Assembly (NCBI GenBank): GCA_044507115.1
Contig: JBIQJZ010000231.1
Location: 1 to 5,807 of the forward strand
Reading direction: 5' to 3'
DNA length: 5,807 nucleotides
Origin: Chryseosolibacter sp044507115
GTDB lineage: Bacteria > Bacteroidota > Bacteroidia > Cytophagales > Cyclobacteriaceae
The translations under genes and the position numbers were made by a program. A model generated the notes under the pieces. It did no database searches. It was not told where the DNA came from and worked only from the letters and a program-made list of their open reading frames with translations. This document shows positions 1 to 5,807 of the stretch, one piece after another. How positions within the stretch are numbered: the stretch's first letter is position 1; the number at the start of each line of letters is the position of its first letter.

Positions 1-720
1 GACTTTACTCTCGATGTTAACAATCCGGCAGAACCTAAGATTGTCTGTATGGGAAACAACCCACAAAAGCAGCAGATCTATGGCGCGGTGCTTTCGCTTT
101 ACATCACAAGAGTCATCAAACTTGTCAACAAGAAACATCAGCAGAAAAGCAGCCTGGTCTTCGATGAATTTCCCACGATCTATTTCAATGGCATCGACAA
201 TCTGATGGCCACCGCCAGGGCGAACAAAGTCGCCACTACGCTGGCCGTGCAGGATTACAGTCAGCTGAAAAAGGATTATGGTCGGGAACAGGCCGAGGTG
301 ATTATGAACGTTGTGGGAAATATTATCAGCGGGCAGGTTGTCGGAGAAACCGCCAAAATGTTGTCCGAGCGATTCGGAAAGATTGTCCAACAGCGGGAGA
401 GCATTTCTGTGAATAGTTCCGACACATCGGTCAGCAGGTCGACACAGCTGGATTTGGCAGTGCCGGCGTCGAAGATAGCTTCCCTTTCGTCCGGGGAGTT
501 TGTCGGGATGGTGGCGGATGATCCCGATCAGAAAATCGACCTGAAAATCTTTCATTCGGAAATTTTGAATGACCACGAGTCCATCCGGAAGGAAGAGAAT
601 GCCTACCATGAAATTCCCCCGGTCAGGCAGGTGACTCCAGAGGAAGTCCAGGATAACTATTTCCGGATCAAGGAAGAGGTGAGGATGCTCGTCGAGGACA
701 AATTGAAAGGTGTGGCTTAA
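1..720 (+). CDS. mobC: Type IV coupling protein (MobC/TraG-like), C-terminal part, cut at the left edge
   Basis: This is the conjugative coupling ATPase that brings the relaxase-DNA complex to the mating channel at the inner membrane. The frame is open from base 1, so the gene starts outside the window; the ATG at 49 is internal. The visible 239 residues include the Walker B segment LVFDE (residues 52-56) in the context DEFPTIYFNGIDNL. After it come ATARANKVATTLAVQDYSQL, with the conserved Gln at residue 84, and the family stretch from KKDYG to SERFGKIVQ. These are hallmarks of Bacteroidetes MobC/TraG proteins in CTnDOT-like elements. The P-loop and N-terminal membrane segments would lie upstream, so they cannot be checked. 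The C-terminal tail after about residue 180 is acidic and less conserved. The gene ends 11 bases before the rteC-like gene, suggesting co-transcription. The family call is firm; the exact name (mobC or traG) is a matter of nomenclature. Confidence 0.93.
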   Translation, partial: DFTLDVNNPAEPKIVCMGNNPQKQQIYGAVLSLYITRVIKLVNKKHQQKSSLVFDEFPTIYFNGIDNLMATARANKVATTLAVQDYSQLKKDYGREQAEVIMNVVGNIISGQVVGETAKMLSERFGKIVQQRESISVNSSDTSVSRSTQLDLAVPASKIASLSSGEFVGMVADDPDQKIDLKIFHSEILNDHESIRKEENAYHEIPPVRQVTPEEVQDNYFRIKEEVRMLVEDKLKGVA

Positions 721-731
721 TTCTGAAGATC

Positions 732-1547
732 ATGGAGTTGAAGGAATTCACCAATCAGCTGAAAACGCGCATGGAGACAGAGATAGAAGCTATCTCCGCC
801 GATCAGGCAGACGTACTCAAGAGAACCTCAATGCTTATCCGATGTGCGGAGCGCCATGCGGGCGAGTTGAAACTCTTTGTTGTGAAGTACAGGTTTAAGT
901 CCGTAAAGGAGGAGATAGCATTTTTCAAGCACGCGAAGCCGGAGTTCATGACGCACCTCTTCTATTTTAGGTCGCTTTTCAAGATTCAGTTATTTGAGTT
1001 GAATAATTCAAACCAGCAAAGGTTGCGGTTTTATCAGACAAGACTGAGATCGGTTCAGCAGTATCTGGAGCGTCATCAGGAATTTTATCGGTATGTGCTT
1101 TCGGGGTCGGACGACTGCGATACGTTGTACTTCACGAGAAAGGGCGCACCACACCCCACTGTTGTTCTTGATGAGCGCTTTTCTACAGGATATGACGACA
1201 TCCTCTCCAGGACACGAAGCATAGAAATGACCCGATCGTATATCCTGGAGGCGATTCGTCTGATCGAGAATCCGGGTTCCGACCCCAGGACTTCAACGCT
1301 GACGTGGACCGGGGCGAAAACGGATCTGGTTGAGCTTGTTTATGCTTTGCAGGCGTCGGAGGTGTTTAATAAGGGGAATGCGGGAGTGAAGCAGATTGCA
1401 TCGCAGTTTGAGGGGATGTTTAATGTCTCGCTGGGGAACTACTATCGGGTGTTTCAGGAGATAAGGATAAGGAAACGGGGGCAGACGAATTTTATTGATA
1501 GGATGAAGATTACTCTTGAGCAGAGGATTAATGAGTCAATTGATTGA
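732..1547 (+). CDS. rteC: RteC-family regulatory protein
   Basis: This 271-residue protein is recognised as RteC-family. In CTnDOT, RteC is the transcriptional activator that turns on the excision operon, and it lies at the end of the tetracycline-induced RteA/RteB cascade. Visible family features are a helical N-terminal half, the SVKEEIAFFKHAKPEF stretch (57-72), and DERFSTGYDDILSR (147-160). The most conserved block is C-terminal, about 189-268: LTWTGAKTDLVELVYALQAS, then NKGNAGVKQIASQFEGMF, then NYYRVFQEIRIRK and a final DRMKITLEQRI. The length matches the family. The ATG at 732 is preceded by GAAGATC and starts 11 bases after the mobC stop, which supports one operon. No rteA/rteB two-component genes or tetQ are in view, so control by tetracycline cannot be assumed. 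DNA binding and target promoter are inferred from the family. Many ICE-borne RteC homologues remain untested, so the regulatory role here is probable rather than shown. Confidence 0.88.
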   Translation: MELKEFTNQLKTRMETEIEAISADQADVLKRTSMLIRCAERHAGELKLFVVKYRFKSVKEEIAFFKHAKPEFMTHLFYFRSLFKIQLFELNNSNQQRLRFYQTRLRSVQQYLERHQEFYRYVLSGSDDCDTLYFTRKGAPHPTVVLDERFSTGYDDILSRTRSIEMTRSYILEAIRLIENPGSDPRTSTLTWTGAKTDLVELVYALQASEVFNKGNAGVKQIASQFEGMFNVSLGNYYRVFQEIRIRKRGQTNFIDRMKITLEQRINESID

Positions 1548-1640
1548 GACTGTGTAAGGTAACATGGTCTGGATGCTTTGCTGATGCAGGATATTTAGTG
1601 TGCCAACTTTCTTGTTCACTTGGCGCATCCACACTCAAAT

Positions 1641-1669
1641 GGCTATTGATAGCCGCTCTGACTTTTTTT
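1641..1669 (+). terminator. Possible weak terminator after rteC
   Basis: GGCTAT and ATAGCC (1641-1646 and 1649-1654) form a perfect palindrome, and a run of seven T follows at 1663-1669. The stem is short, and eight bases separate it from the T-run, so it is not a canonical intrinsic terminator. Its place about 95 bases after the rteC stop, between convergent genes, is what makes it plausible. A second, looser inverted repeat lies at 1599-1606/1620-1627 (TGTGCCAA and TTGGCGCA, one G-U pair). Confidence 0.25.
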
Positions 1670-1744
1670 ATGAACTCGACGAAGTCTTCTATTCGCATTC
1701 TTGGACCATTTTACACAGGAAGCTGATCGTACTAACTCAGCAGC

Positions 1745-1761
1745 ATGAGGAGGAACCTCAT
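1745..1761 (-). other. Small hairpin downstream of the protease gene
   Basis: ATGAGG (1745-1750) and CCTCAT (1756-1761) form a perfect 6-bp stem around a 5-base loop, 29 bases past the protease stop codon. There is no T-run behind it on the minus strand, so a rho-independent terminator is not supported. It could be a 3'-end stabilising hairpin or chance. The remainder of the 1548-1790 spacer shows no credible gene. Confidence 0.2.
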
Positions 1762-1790
1762 ACCAAGTATCTCAGTTTCAAGTTCTAACT

Positions 1791-3956
1791 CTATCGTTTT
1801 ATCAAAATTCGTTCCCGAATAGTCCCTTTCTCGGTTGTAACTTGTAAGTAATACACGCCTTCAGGAAAACCCGTCACAGGTATCTTGATAATATCTTCGG
1901 AGCTGGCCAAGGAATAGACCTGGTTCATGGATGAATTATGGATTACTATATCTGAATGTCCCGAATGCTCTTTCGATATCGTTAACTCATCTACGGCGGG
2001 ATTAGGTCCGAATGTAAAAGCAGCATATGCACAATCGTCAACATCAACCCAGAATTCTTCCCAATAACTCCATCCGCATGTGTTATGTGCCCTGACCTGA
2101 ATTGCCTCTTGATATGGTGGATACTGATCATAGTATTCTATTTCGACCCACTGGAAATCCGCTATTCCGCCAAATTCTTCGTAAATATCCCAATCTGAAG
2201 AATATGGGATACGCCATTCATATGCTCTGATCTCCATCGATGGCCCTGGATAGATGGTGCCGGCATGCGCATATGTGTAGTCACAATTACTAAGGTAGTC
2301 ACTGTCGAGCGTCAAGGTTAGGTTGTTATAATCCGGTTTTCCCACCCACAAAATTCGTTGGGCCTGCACAGGAGTTCCACACCCGATATTCACGGTAAAT
2401 GTAATTGCACCTGTTCCCATCGTGCTGCTGTTCGCTGCTGCCAAAGTTGCAATTTCTCCGTTTCCAGAACTCACAGCAAATAAATTTGCCGGCGTAGCTG
2501 TCCATGTTACTACTGCCCCGGTATCAACGTTTTGCAATGTAAATTGAGAACTGCTTGTGCAGACAGCAGATGTGGGTGAGACTGCTACCTTTCTTGGATC
2601 ATCGATTGTGTTTGCCACGTTGATTGTATTTGTGGTTGTCGCTCCGGTATTGAAGGGGTCAAGCCAATTGCTTAACCTCGTGGCATCTGTGGCCAAGCCG
2701 TCCCAGGAAAGGTCAAACCTGCCGCCATATTTCCTAGTGTTCAGACAATCATTCGTGAATTGGACATCTGTGCCTTTGTGTTGAGCGAATATTCTATGGT
2801 TTTGATCAAAGTAAGGTGAACCGGAACTCCCTCCATTTGTAGCTCCATCATCCAAGTCGAGTTTCCAAGTATCGGCACCATAATGCGTTGTTAATATCGG
2901 ACCTTGGTCGTCTCTTGAGATTTTCATGACGTCGCCGGCCGGATGATGTATAATGGTCCCTTGGGTTATTCCGGTGGTGTCTCTTGACCAGCCGGCGTAC
3001 GTAATATTCGAATTGGCAGGAGGCGTCTGGGATAGTTGAAGTAGACAGAAGTCAGTTCCTGCCCACCGAGCCCGGAGAGCCGAGCCGTTGAAAGTTATGC
3101 CAGTAGCATTCTGGGAAGGATCGCAGGTTGCGCTCCAGGCTTGAAATGTGAATTTCCATTGCGCTACGTTTCCATCTTCAGCAAAGCAGTGGTCGGCAGT
3201 CAAAAGATATGGGATGTTAAGATTGCAAGTGTTGTTGACCAAAGCACCGCTACAAAGTGCAGTACTACCGCTGTTTAGTATTAATGAAACGGAATTTCGT
3301 TCATTTTCCCATCCGTTTCCGATTGGACACAGGACATTGATATTACATGAGGACGATTCGCCAAAATTAGCGACCTCTGTGCGGTAAAGGTTCTTATACC
3401 CATAACCCACATTAGAAATCCGTAGCCGAAGTTCATCACGGCTTTGGCTTGGGGTTTTTACCTCAATGGTAAGCCTGCTGCCCTTGTACACCCACGTACC
3501 CCAAAAGCCATTTTTATTATTCTCGTCTTCGGTTATGGGACCGGTAATCATCTCACCATTTTCGCTATACACAAATAATTCCGTCCTCTTAGGAAGATAA
3601 AATTTGTCAAAATTGGCACTAATTGACTTTGCTCCTGTAGCTACCACAGTAAACTTTCCGTAAACCATACCCCCTTCCTCCACCCACTCTGCAACTTTTA
3701 CGAAATCAATATCAACAGGCAATGCTTCGGCAATATTGAACGGTCTTGCCTCGCCTGATAAATTTTCCAATGAATCCTGCTTTAGAAGAGTTTTAATGTC
3801 CTTAGCAGGAATCACGTAAGGACTGTCCCCTCGATAATTTATGGAAAATTTACCACCCCTGCCGATTTGTTCCGGGTTATTGAAGTTCGTTTTTACCTGC
3901 GCATTCGCAACTCCTGCAAATAGGCAGATAAGTGCCGTGGTGAGTAAATATTTCAT
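1791..3956 (-). CDS. Secreted lysyl-endopeptidase-like serine protease with T9SS type A sorting domain
   Basis: This is an exported trypsin-fold protease of the Achromobacter protease I (API) type, 721 residues. Order of parts: signal peptide (1-19, ending VANA before Gln20); a propeptide-like region (about 21-200); the protease domain (about 201-440); one or two Ig/PKD-like beta domains (about 455-640); and a type A T9SS sorting domain (about 645-721, FGPNPAVDELTI to the basic end RILIKR). The triad is His256 in LLTADHC, Asp302 in TDFCLLQL and Ser378 in GSSGSP. Against API recalled from memory, all six disulfide cysteines have counterparts (Cys204, 210, 235, 257, 278, 404), and the domain ends alike (RLSNWLDPFNTGA). 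Cys244 and Cys304 are extra and might pair. The residue matching the lysine-binding Asp225 of API appears to be Arg408, so Lys specificity is doubtful. The start lies 11 bases after the stop of the barrel gene, so both are probably one transcript. The host must supply the T9SS. Family and secretion route are firm; the substrate is unknown. Confidence 0.93.
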   Translation of the reverse strand: MKYLLTTALICLFAGVANAQVKTNFNNPEQIGRGGKFSINYRGDSPYVIPAKDIKTLLKQDSLENLSGEARPFNIAEALPVDIDFVKVAEWVEEGGMVYGKFTVVATGAKSISANFDKFYLPKRTELFVYSENGEMITGPITEDENNKNGFWGTWVYKGSRLTIEVKTPSQSRDELRLRISNVGYGYKNLYRTEVANFGESSSCNINVLCPIGNGWENERNSVSLILNSGSTALCSGALVNNTCNLNIPYLLTADHCFAEDGNVAQWKFTFQAWSATCDPSQNATGITFNGSALRARWAGTDFCLLQLSQTPPANSNITYAGWSRDTTGITQGTIIHHPAGDVMKISRDDQGPILTTHYGADTWKLDLDDGATNGGSSGSPYFDQNHRIFAQHKGTDVQFTNDCLNTRKYGGRFDLSWDGLATDATRLSNWLDPFNTGATTTNTINVANTIDDPRKVAVSPTSAVCTSSSQFTLQNVDTGAVVTWTATPANLFAVSSGNGEIATLAAANSSTMGTGAITFTVNIGCGTPVQAQRILWVGKPDYNNLTLTLDSDYLSNCDYTYAHAGTIYPGPSMEIRAYEWRIPYSSDWDIYEEFGGIADFQWVEIEYYDQYPPYQEAIQVRAHNTCGWSYWEEFWVDVDDCAYAAFTFGPNPAVDELTISKEHSGHSDIVIHNSSMNQVYSLASSEDIIKIPVTGFPEGVYYLQVTTEKGTIRERILIKR

Positions 3957-3967
3957 ATGAGTAGGGT

Positions 3968-4693
3968 TTAATTATCGGTGCTTTTGAAGTTGTATGAAAC
4001 GCTAAGCGAAGCGCCCACAGTAAATTTCGGTTTATGAAATGTAGCTGGATCGTCCTTGAAAATGGTATCATTTCTCCATCGCATATATGCCGGAGCGATA
4101 ACATTCGCACCGATCGAAAATCTACTCCCCACATGTCTGTTTAGGCCGATACCTAATGAGATCATTCGTCCAAAATCAATTTGGCGGCGCTCTCTTTGTG
4201 TAATAAATCCCTCCGTCCCCGTACTGTGGGTGGGAGTGTAATTTTGTTGAAAGGACTTAAGAGTCCTGTACGTCACGTTATATGTCATGAAGTATCTTTT
4301 GGAGTCGAAGGCACGGCTGTATGTTAACCCAACATTTCCATGATAGCACAAATATGAATAGTGGTCAGTAGTGAATATAATCTCTATTGCCGAACGATAG
4401 TTAAAAGGTCTTTCAATATTAAATCTTTGATAAAAATATCCAGCGCCAATGTCTACCCGAAAATTCTTGTCCTTGACTATGGATTTCATCCGAAACGAAT
4501 ATTGAACATAAATGTCGGAACTTATAGAGGTGCCTGTCCGATATGCTTTACGGTTAGGAGCGGTAGGAGGTATCCAGTTGTCTTTTATCTTTACATTGCC
4601 ATGAATTATGCCAGTAGATAGTGACAAATTACTTTGCCCCCAGGAAGCACTTGCTAGTAAAGAAATGAAGGCACTAAGTAAAAGGTATTTCAT
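3968..4693 (-). CDS. Probable outer-membrane beta-barrel protein of unknown function
   Basis: I do not recognise a named family. The 241-residue product starts with a signal peptide (MKYLLLSAFISLLASASWG, probable cut before Gln20). The rest alternates hydrophobic and polar or aromatic residues as in transmembrane beta-strands, for example about 60-69, 77-90, 112-128, 133-143, 172-186, 190-199 and 223-236. The last strand, VGASLSVSYNF, ends in Phe236 near the C-terminus, like the terminal beta-signal of outer-membrane barrels read by the BAM machinery. The size fits a small barrel of about 8-10 strands. It has no sorting domain of its own. It is the first gene of a two-gene unit, 11 bases ahead of the secreted protease, and its signal peptide resembles that of the protease. 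A joint surface role (anchor, partner or immunity-like factor) is only inference. Base composition is AT-rich in places (16 G+C of 60 at 4381-4440), unlike the flanking transfer genes. Confidence 0.75.
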   Translation of the reverse strand: MKYLLLSAFISLLASASWGQSNLSLSTGIIHGNVKIKDNWIPPTAPNRKAYRTGTSISSDIYVQYSFRMKSIVKDKNFRVDIGAGYFYQRFNIERPFNYRSAIEIIFTTDHYSYLCYHGNVGLTYSRAFDSKRYFMTYNVTYRTLKSFQQNYTPTHSTGTEGFITQRERRQIDFGRMISLGIGLNRHVGSRFSIGANVIAPAYMRWRNDTIFKDDPATFHKPKFTVGASLSVSYNFKSTDN

Positions 4694-4728
4694 GATTTAA
4701 ACCTCTCGGAACCGTTGATCAAATGAAG

Positions 4729-5016
4729 CTAAGAATCATCTCCCTTTGGGAGATGGGCTAGGGCAGTAGTTTTCTCAGCCGTGTCGTCAATATCTTTTGC
4801 TTTTTGGAACGCGTTTTGTTTTGCAGTGACCTTTTCCTTTTCTCCTTCAAGGAACAAATTATCAATGACTTAAGAAAGTAATTCTATTATTTTTACGTAT
4901 CTAACAAGGCAGAGTTAAGTAAGTTGATCGGAAAAAATCTTCCCCAGTTCCTCCAAACTTGTGAATAGCCTCTTCTCGTAACGCTCACCTTTGCTTCCGT
5001 AATCAAAACGCGGAAG
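4729..5016 (-). pseudogene. Possible decayed minus-strand coding remnant
   Basis: One minus-strand frame running from 5016 down to 4729 is interrupted only by TAA at 4915-4917 and TAA at 4870-4872, and ends with TAG at 4729-4731. The first piece (33 codons) contains DYGSKGERYEKRLFTSLEEL. The last piece (46 codons) contains KVTAKQNAFQKAKDIDDTAE and ends LPKGDDS. Both have the charged, helix-like make-up of real protein. There is no ATG start, and I recognise no family. It may be the eroded 3' end of a gene lost when the cargo inserted, or it may be chance. The second piece overlaps the palindrome at 4737-4755. Confidence 0.25.
4737..4755. repeat. REP-like palindrome upstream of the cargo unit
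   Basis: CATCTCCC (4737-4744) and GGGAGATG (4748-4755) form a perfect 8-bp inverted repeat around TTT, and GGCTAGGGCAG follows. The shape, a CTCCCTTTGGGAG core followed by a G-rich GGGCTAGGG tail, resembles the dispersed intergenic palindromes common in Bacteroidetes genomes, which in some cases are tied to REP-associated tyrosine (Y1) transposases. No such transposase is in the window, and only one copy is seen. It lies 44 bases upstream of the barrel gene start, so it could also sit in its 5' leader or be an operator. Confidence 0.4.
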
Positions 5017-5017
5017 C
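4993..5017 (+). promoter_or_regulatory. Inverted repeat abutting the start of the transfer operon
   Basis: GCTTCCG (4993-4999) and CGGAAGC (5011-5017) form a perfect 7-bp inverted repeat around an 11-base spacer, and the ATG at 5019 follows one base later. The right arm contains GGAAG, the only Shine-Dalgarno-like string before the gene, though it sits too close for normal spacing. In RNA the hairpin would mask the start region; in DNA it could be an operator. The structure is plain in the sequence, but its function is inferred. The rest of 4694-5018 shows no clear promoter. Confidence 0.4.
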
Positions 5018-5018
5018 T

Positions 5019-5567
5019 ATGTTCAACTCGATTTCTTGGCAAGATTTTCTCAATACATCCCTTATCGCTCTGGGGGTGTATTATGCGGTCTCGTTCTTGG
5101 TATTTTACTCCAAGGATCTCATCGTACGGTTCAGCGAAGCGTCACCACCTGATGAGGCGGATCTGCAACCCCGTCCGGATCAGCCTTTCATGGGCCAAAT
5201 CCGCAAAGACACCCCTAAGAAACATGAGCACGTCGTCGAAGCTCAGGACCTAGTGATCGATCCCTCCAACACATCCAGGCTTGACCGCGCGGATGAGGAC
5301 GTTCTCATCAACTCTGTATCGCATCTACTCCGTGAAGCCAAAGTACTGGCTAGAGTAGTAAAGGAGAGCAACGGACCGAAGCGAGATGCGACACCTATGT
5401 TCCAGTCTCTGCTTTCGAATTACTCCCAACTGGGCGAGACAAAATTCCGGGAGTCCATTACACTATTTGTTCATGACGTCATCAGGTACGAATGTGCCTT
5501 TGAGGTGACGCTTTCAGAAATCGACGCGTGGTGGCCGGAGAATGAATCCAACGAAAACAATCAATAA
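5019..5567 (+). CDS. Single-pass membrane protein at the head of the transfer operon, function unknown
   Basis: This 182-residue protein has one clear hydrophobic segment (about 13-31, SLIALGVYYAVSFLVFY), followed by the basic residues of KDLIVRF. That suggests an inner-membrane anchor with a soluble cytoplasmic body. Residues 40-90 are Pro/Asp/Lys-rich and look disordered. The rest (about 93-170) is predicted-helical, with FRESITLFVHDVIRYECAFEVTLSEIDAWWP near the end. I do not recognise a named family, although its place directly before TraE is where TraD-like or hypothetical genes sit in Bacteroidetes ICEs. The ATG at 5019 is the first in frame after a stop at 4962-4964, with no alternative GTG or TTG in between. 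The gene ends 10 bases before the preferred traE start and overlaps the alternative one, so the two are almost certainly one operon. A role in assembling or regulating the mating channel is inferred from position only. Confidence 0.8.
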   Translation: MFNSISWQDFLNTSLIALGVYYAVSFLVFYSKDLIVRFSEASPPDEADLQPRPDQPFMGQIRKDTPKKHEHVVEAQDLVIDPSNTSRLDRADEDVLINSVSHLLREAKVLARVVKESNGPKRDATPMFQSLLSNYSQLGETKFRESITLFVHDVIRYECAFEVTLSEIDAWWPENESNENNQ

Positions 5568-5577
5568 AAACCCAAAT

Positions 5578-5807
5578 ATGAAAAGTAATCTCAAGAGGTT
5601 AGTCAAAAAGGGTAGAGCATTCGGAATTGCTCTATCCGTGTATGTCATGACGTACGCAATCGCGTATGCGCAGGACGGTAATGCGGGGATCAATGAGGCG
5701 TCGACGCAGATCCGCAGTTATTTTGACACGGGAACGCAGCTGATGTATGCTATCGGCGCGGTGGTGGGCCTAATCGGCGCGGTGAAAGTCTATCAGAAAT
5801 GGAACGC
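5578..5807 (+). CDS. traE: Conjugal transfer protein TraE (DUF4134), N-terminal part, cut at the right edge
   Basis: The first 76 codons of a TraE/DUF4134 protein, a small membrane subunit of the Bacteroidetes conjugation apparatus. A basic N-terminus (MKSNLKRLVKKGRAF) leads into a hydrophobic signal-like segment ending AYAQ (about 14-32). The family signature follows: DGNAGINEASTQIRSYFDTG (33-52), then the membrane segment LMYAIGAVVGLIGAVKVYQK and WN at the cut. The full protein is usually about 100 residues, so only the last membrane segment should be missing. In CTnDOT-like elements traE is followed by traF (DUF4133) and the traG ATPase, expected just to the right. An in-frame ATG at 5542 would add 12 residues (MNPTKTINKNPN) and overlap the preceding gene by 26 bases. 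I prefer 5578 because the family normally starts right at the basic stretch. Confidence 0.92.
   Translation, partial: MKSNLKRLVKKGRAFGIALSVYVMTYAIAYAQDGNAGINEASTQIRSYFDTGTQLMYAIGAVVGLIGAVKVYQKWN

Noticed and set aside
1544..1788. Two small plus-strand open frames in the spacer after rteC (60 and 62 codons)
   Set aside because: They overlap each other in different frames, show no recognisable domain or start signal, and resemble random translation.
3877..4134. An 85-codon minus-strand frame across the barrel-protease junction
   Set aside because: It lies in another frame over the ends of two well-supported genes and has no family features of its own.
4719..4728. TTCATTTG on the minus strand as a Bacteroidetes -7 box (consensus TAnnTTTG) for the cargo unit
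   Set aside because: One mismatch to the consensus, and no TTG-type -33 element at the proper distance.
4808..4815. AACGCGTT palindrome
   Set aside because: Eight bases, single copy, no extension or partner; expected by chance.
4959..4993. TTG (4959-4961) and CACCTTTG (4986-4993) as a promoter for the transfer operon
   Set aside because: The spacing of 24 bases is too long and the -7 box has a mismatch at its first position; too weak to annotate.
1..5807. tRNA or rRNA genes, CRISPR arrays, insertion-sequence transposases, integrase or attachment sites
   Set aside because: None seen on either strand: no transposase- or integrase-like frame, no regular repeat-spacer pattern, no tRNA-like fold noticed. 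The element's ends must lie outside the window.

Overview
The window looks like part of an integrative and conjugative element (ICE, a CTnDOT-like conjugative transposon) from a member of the Bacteroidota. Conjugation genes flank a two-gene cargo on the opposite strand. The lineage call rests on four things: the Bacteroidetes-type coupling protein, an RteC-family protein, a TraE/DUF4134 protein, and a secreted protease ending in a type IX secretion (T9SS) type A sorting domain. T9SS is confined to this phylum. Shine-Dalgarno sequences are weak or absent, which also fits.

Left part (1-1547, + strand): the C-terminal part of a MobC/TraG-type coupling ATPase, cut by the window edge, followed 11 bases later by an RteC-family gene. 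The two probably form the end of a mobilization operon. A 243-base convergent spacer (1548-1790) holds two small hairpins and no credible gene.

Middle (1791-4693, - strand): two cargo genes 11 bases apart, transcribed from right to left. The first encodes a 241-residue probable outer-membrane beta-barrel. The second encodes a 721-residue exported serine protease of the lysyl-endopeptidase (Achromobacter protease I) type with a T9SS sorting domain. Both have signal peptides starting MKYLL. The pair looks AT-richer than the flanks by eye: hand counts give 33/60 G+C at 241-300 and 32/60 at 5281-5340, against 27/60 at 3661-3720 and 16/60 at 4381-4440. A later cargo insertion would explain this.

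Spacer 4694-5018 (325 bases): no intact gene. It holds a perfect 8-bp palindrome resembling Bacteroidetes REP-like repeats, a minus-strand reading frame broken by two stops that still reads like protein, and a 7-bp inverted repeat ending one base before the next gene.

Right part (5019-5807, + strand): the visible start of a transfer operon. A single-pass membrane protein of unknown function is followed by the first 76 codons of a TraE/DUF4134 protein, which runs off the window.

The conjugation genes would couple DNA to the transfer channel (MobC), regulate element excision or transfer (RteC) and build the mating apparatus (TraE and its neighbour). The cargo would give the recipient a surface or secreted protease, usable only in a host that already has a T9SS. 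The most notable observation is that the protease keeps the catalytic triad and all six disulfide cysteines of lysyl endopeptidase but has Arg where that enzyme has its lysine-binding Asp, so its cleavage specificity is probably different.
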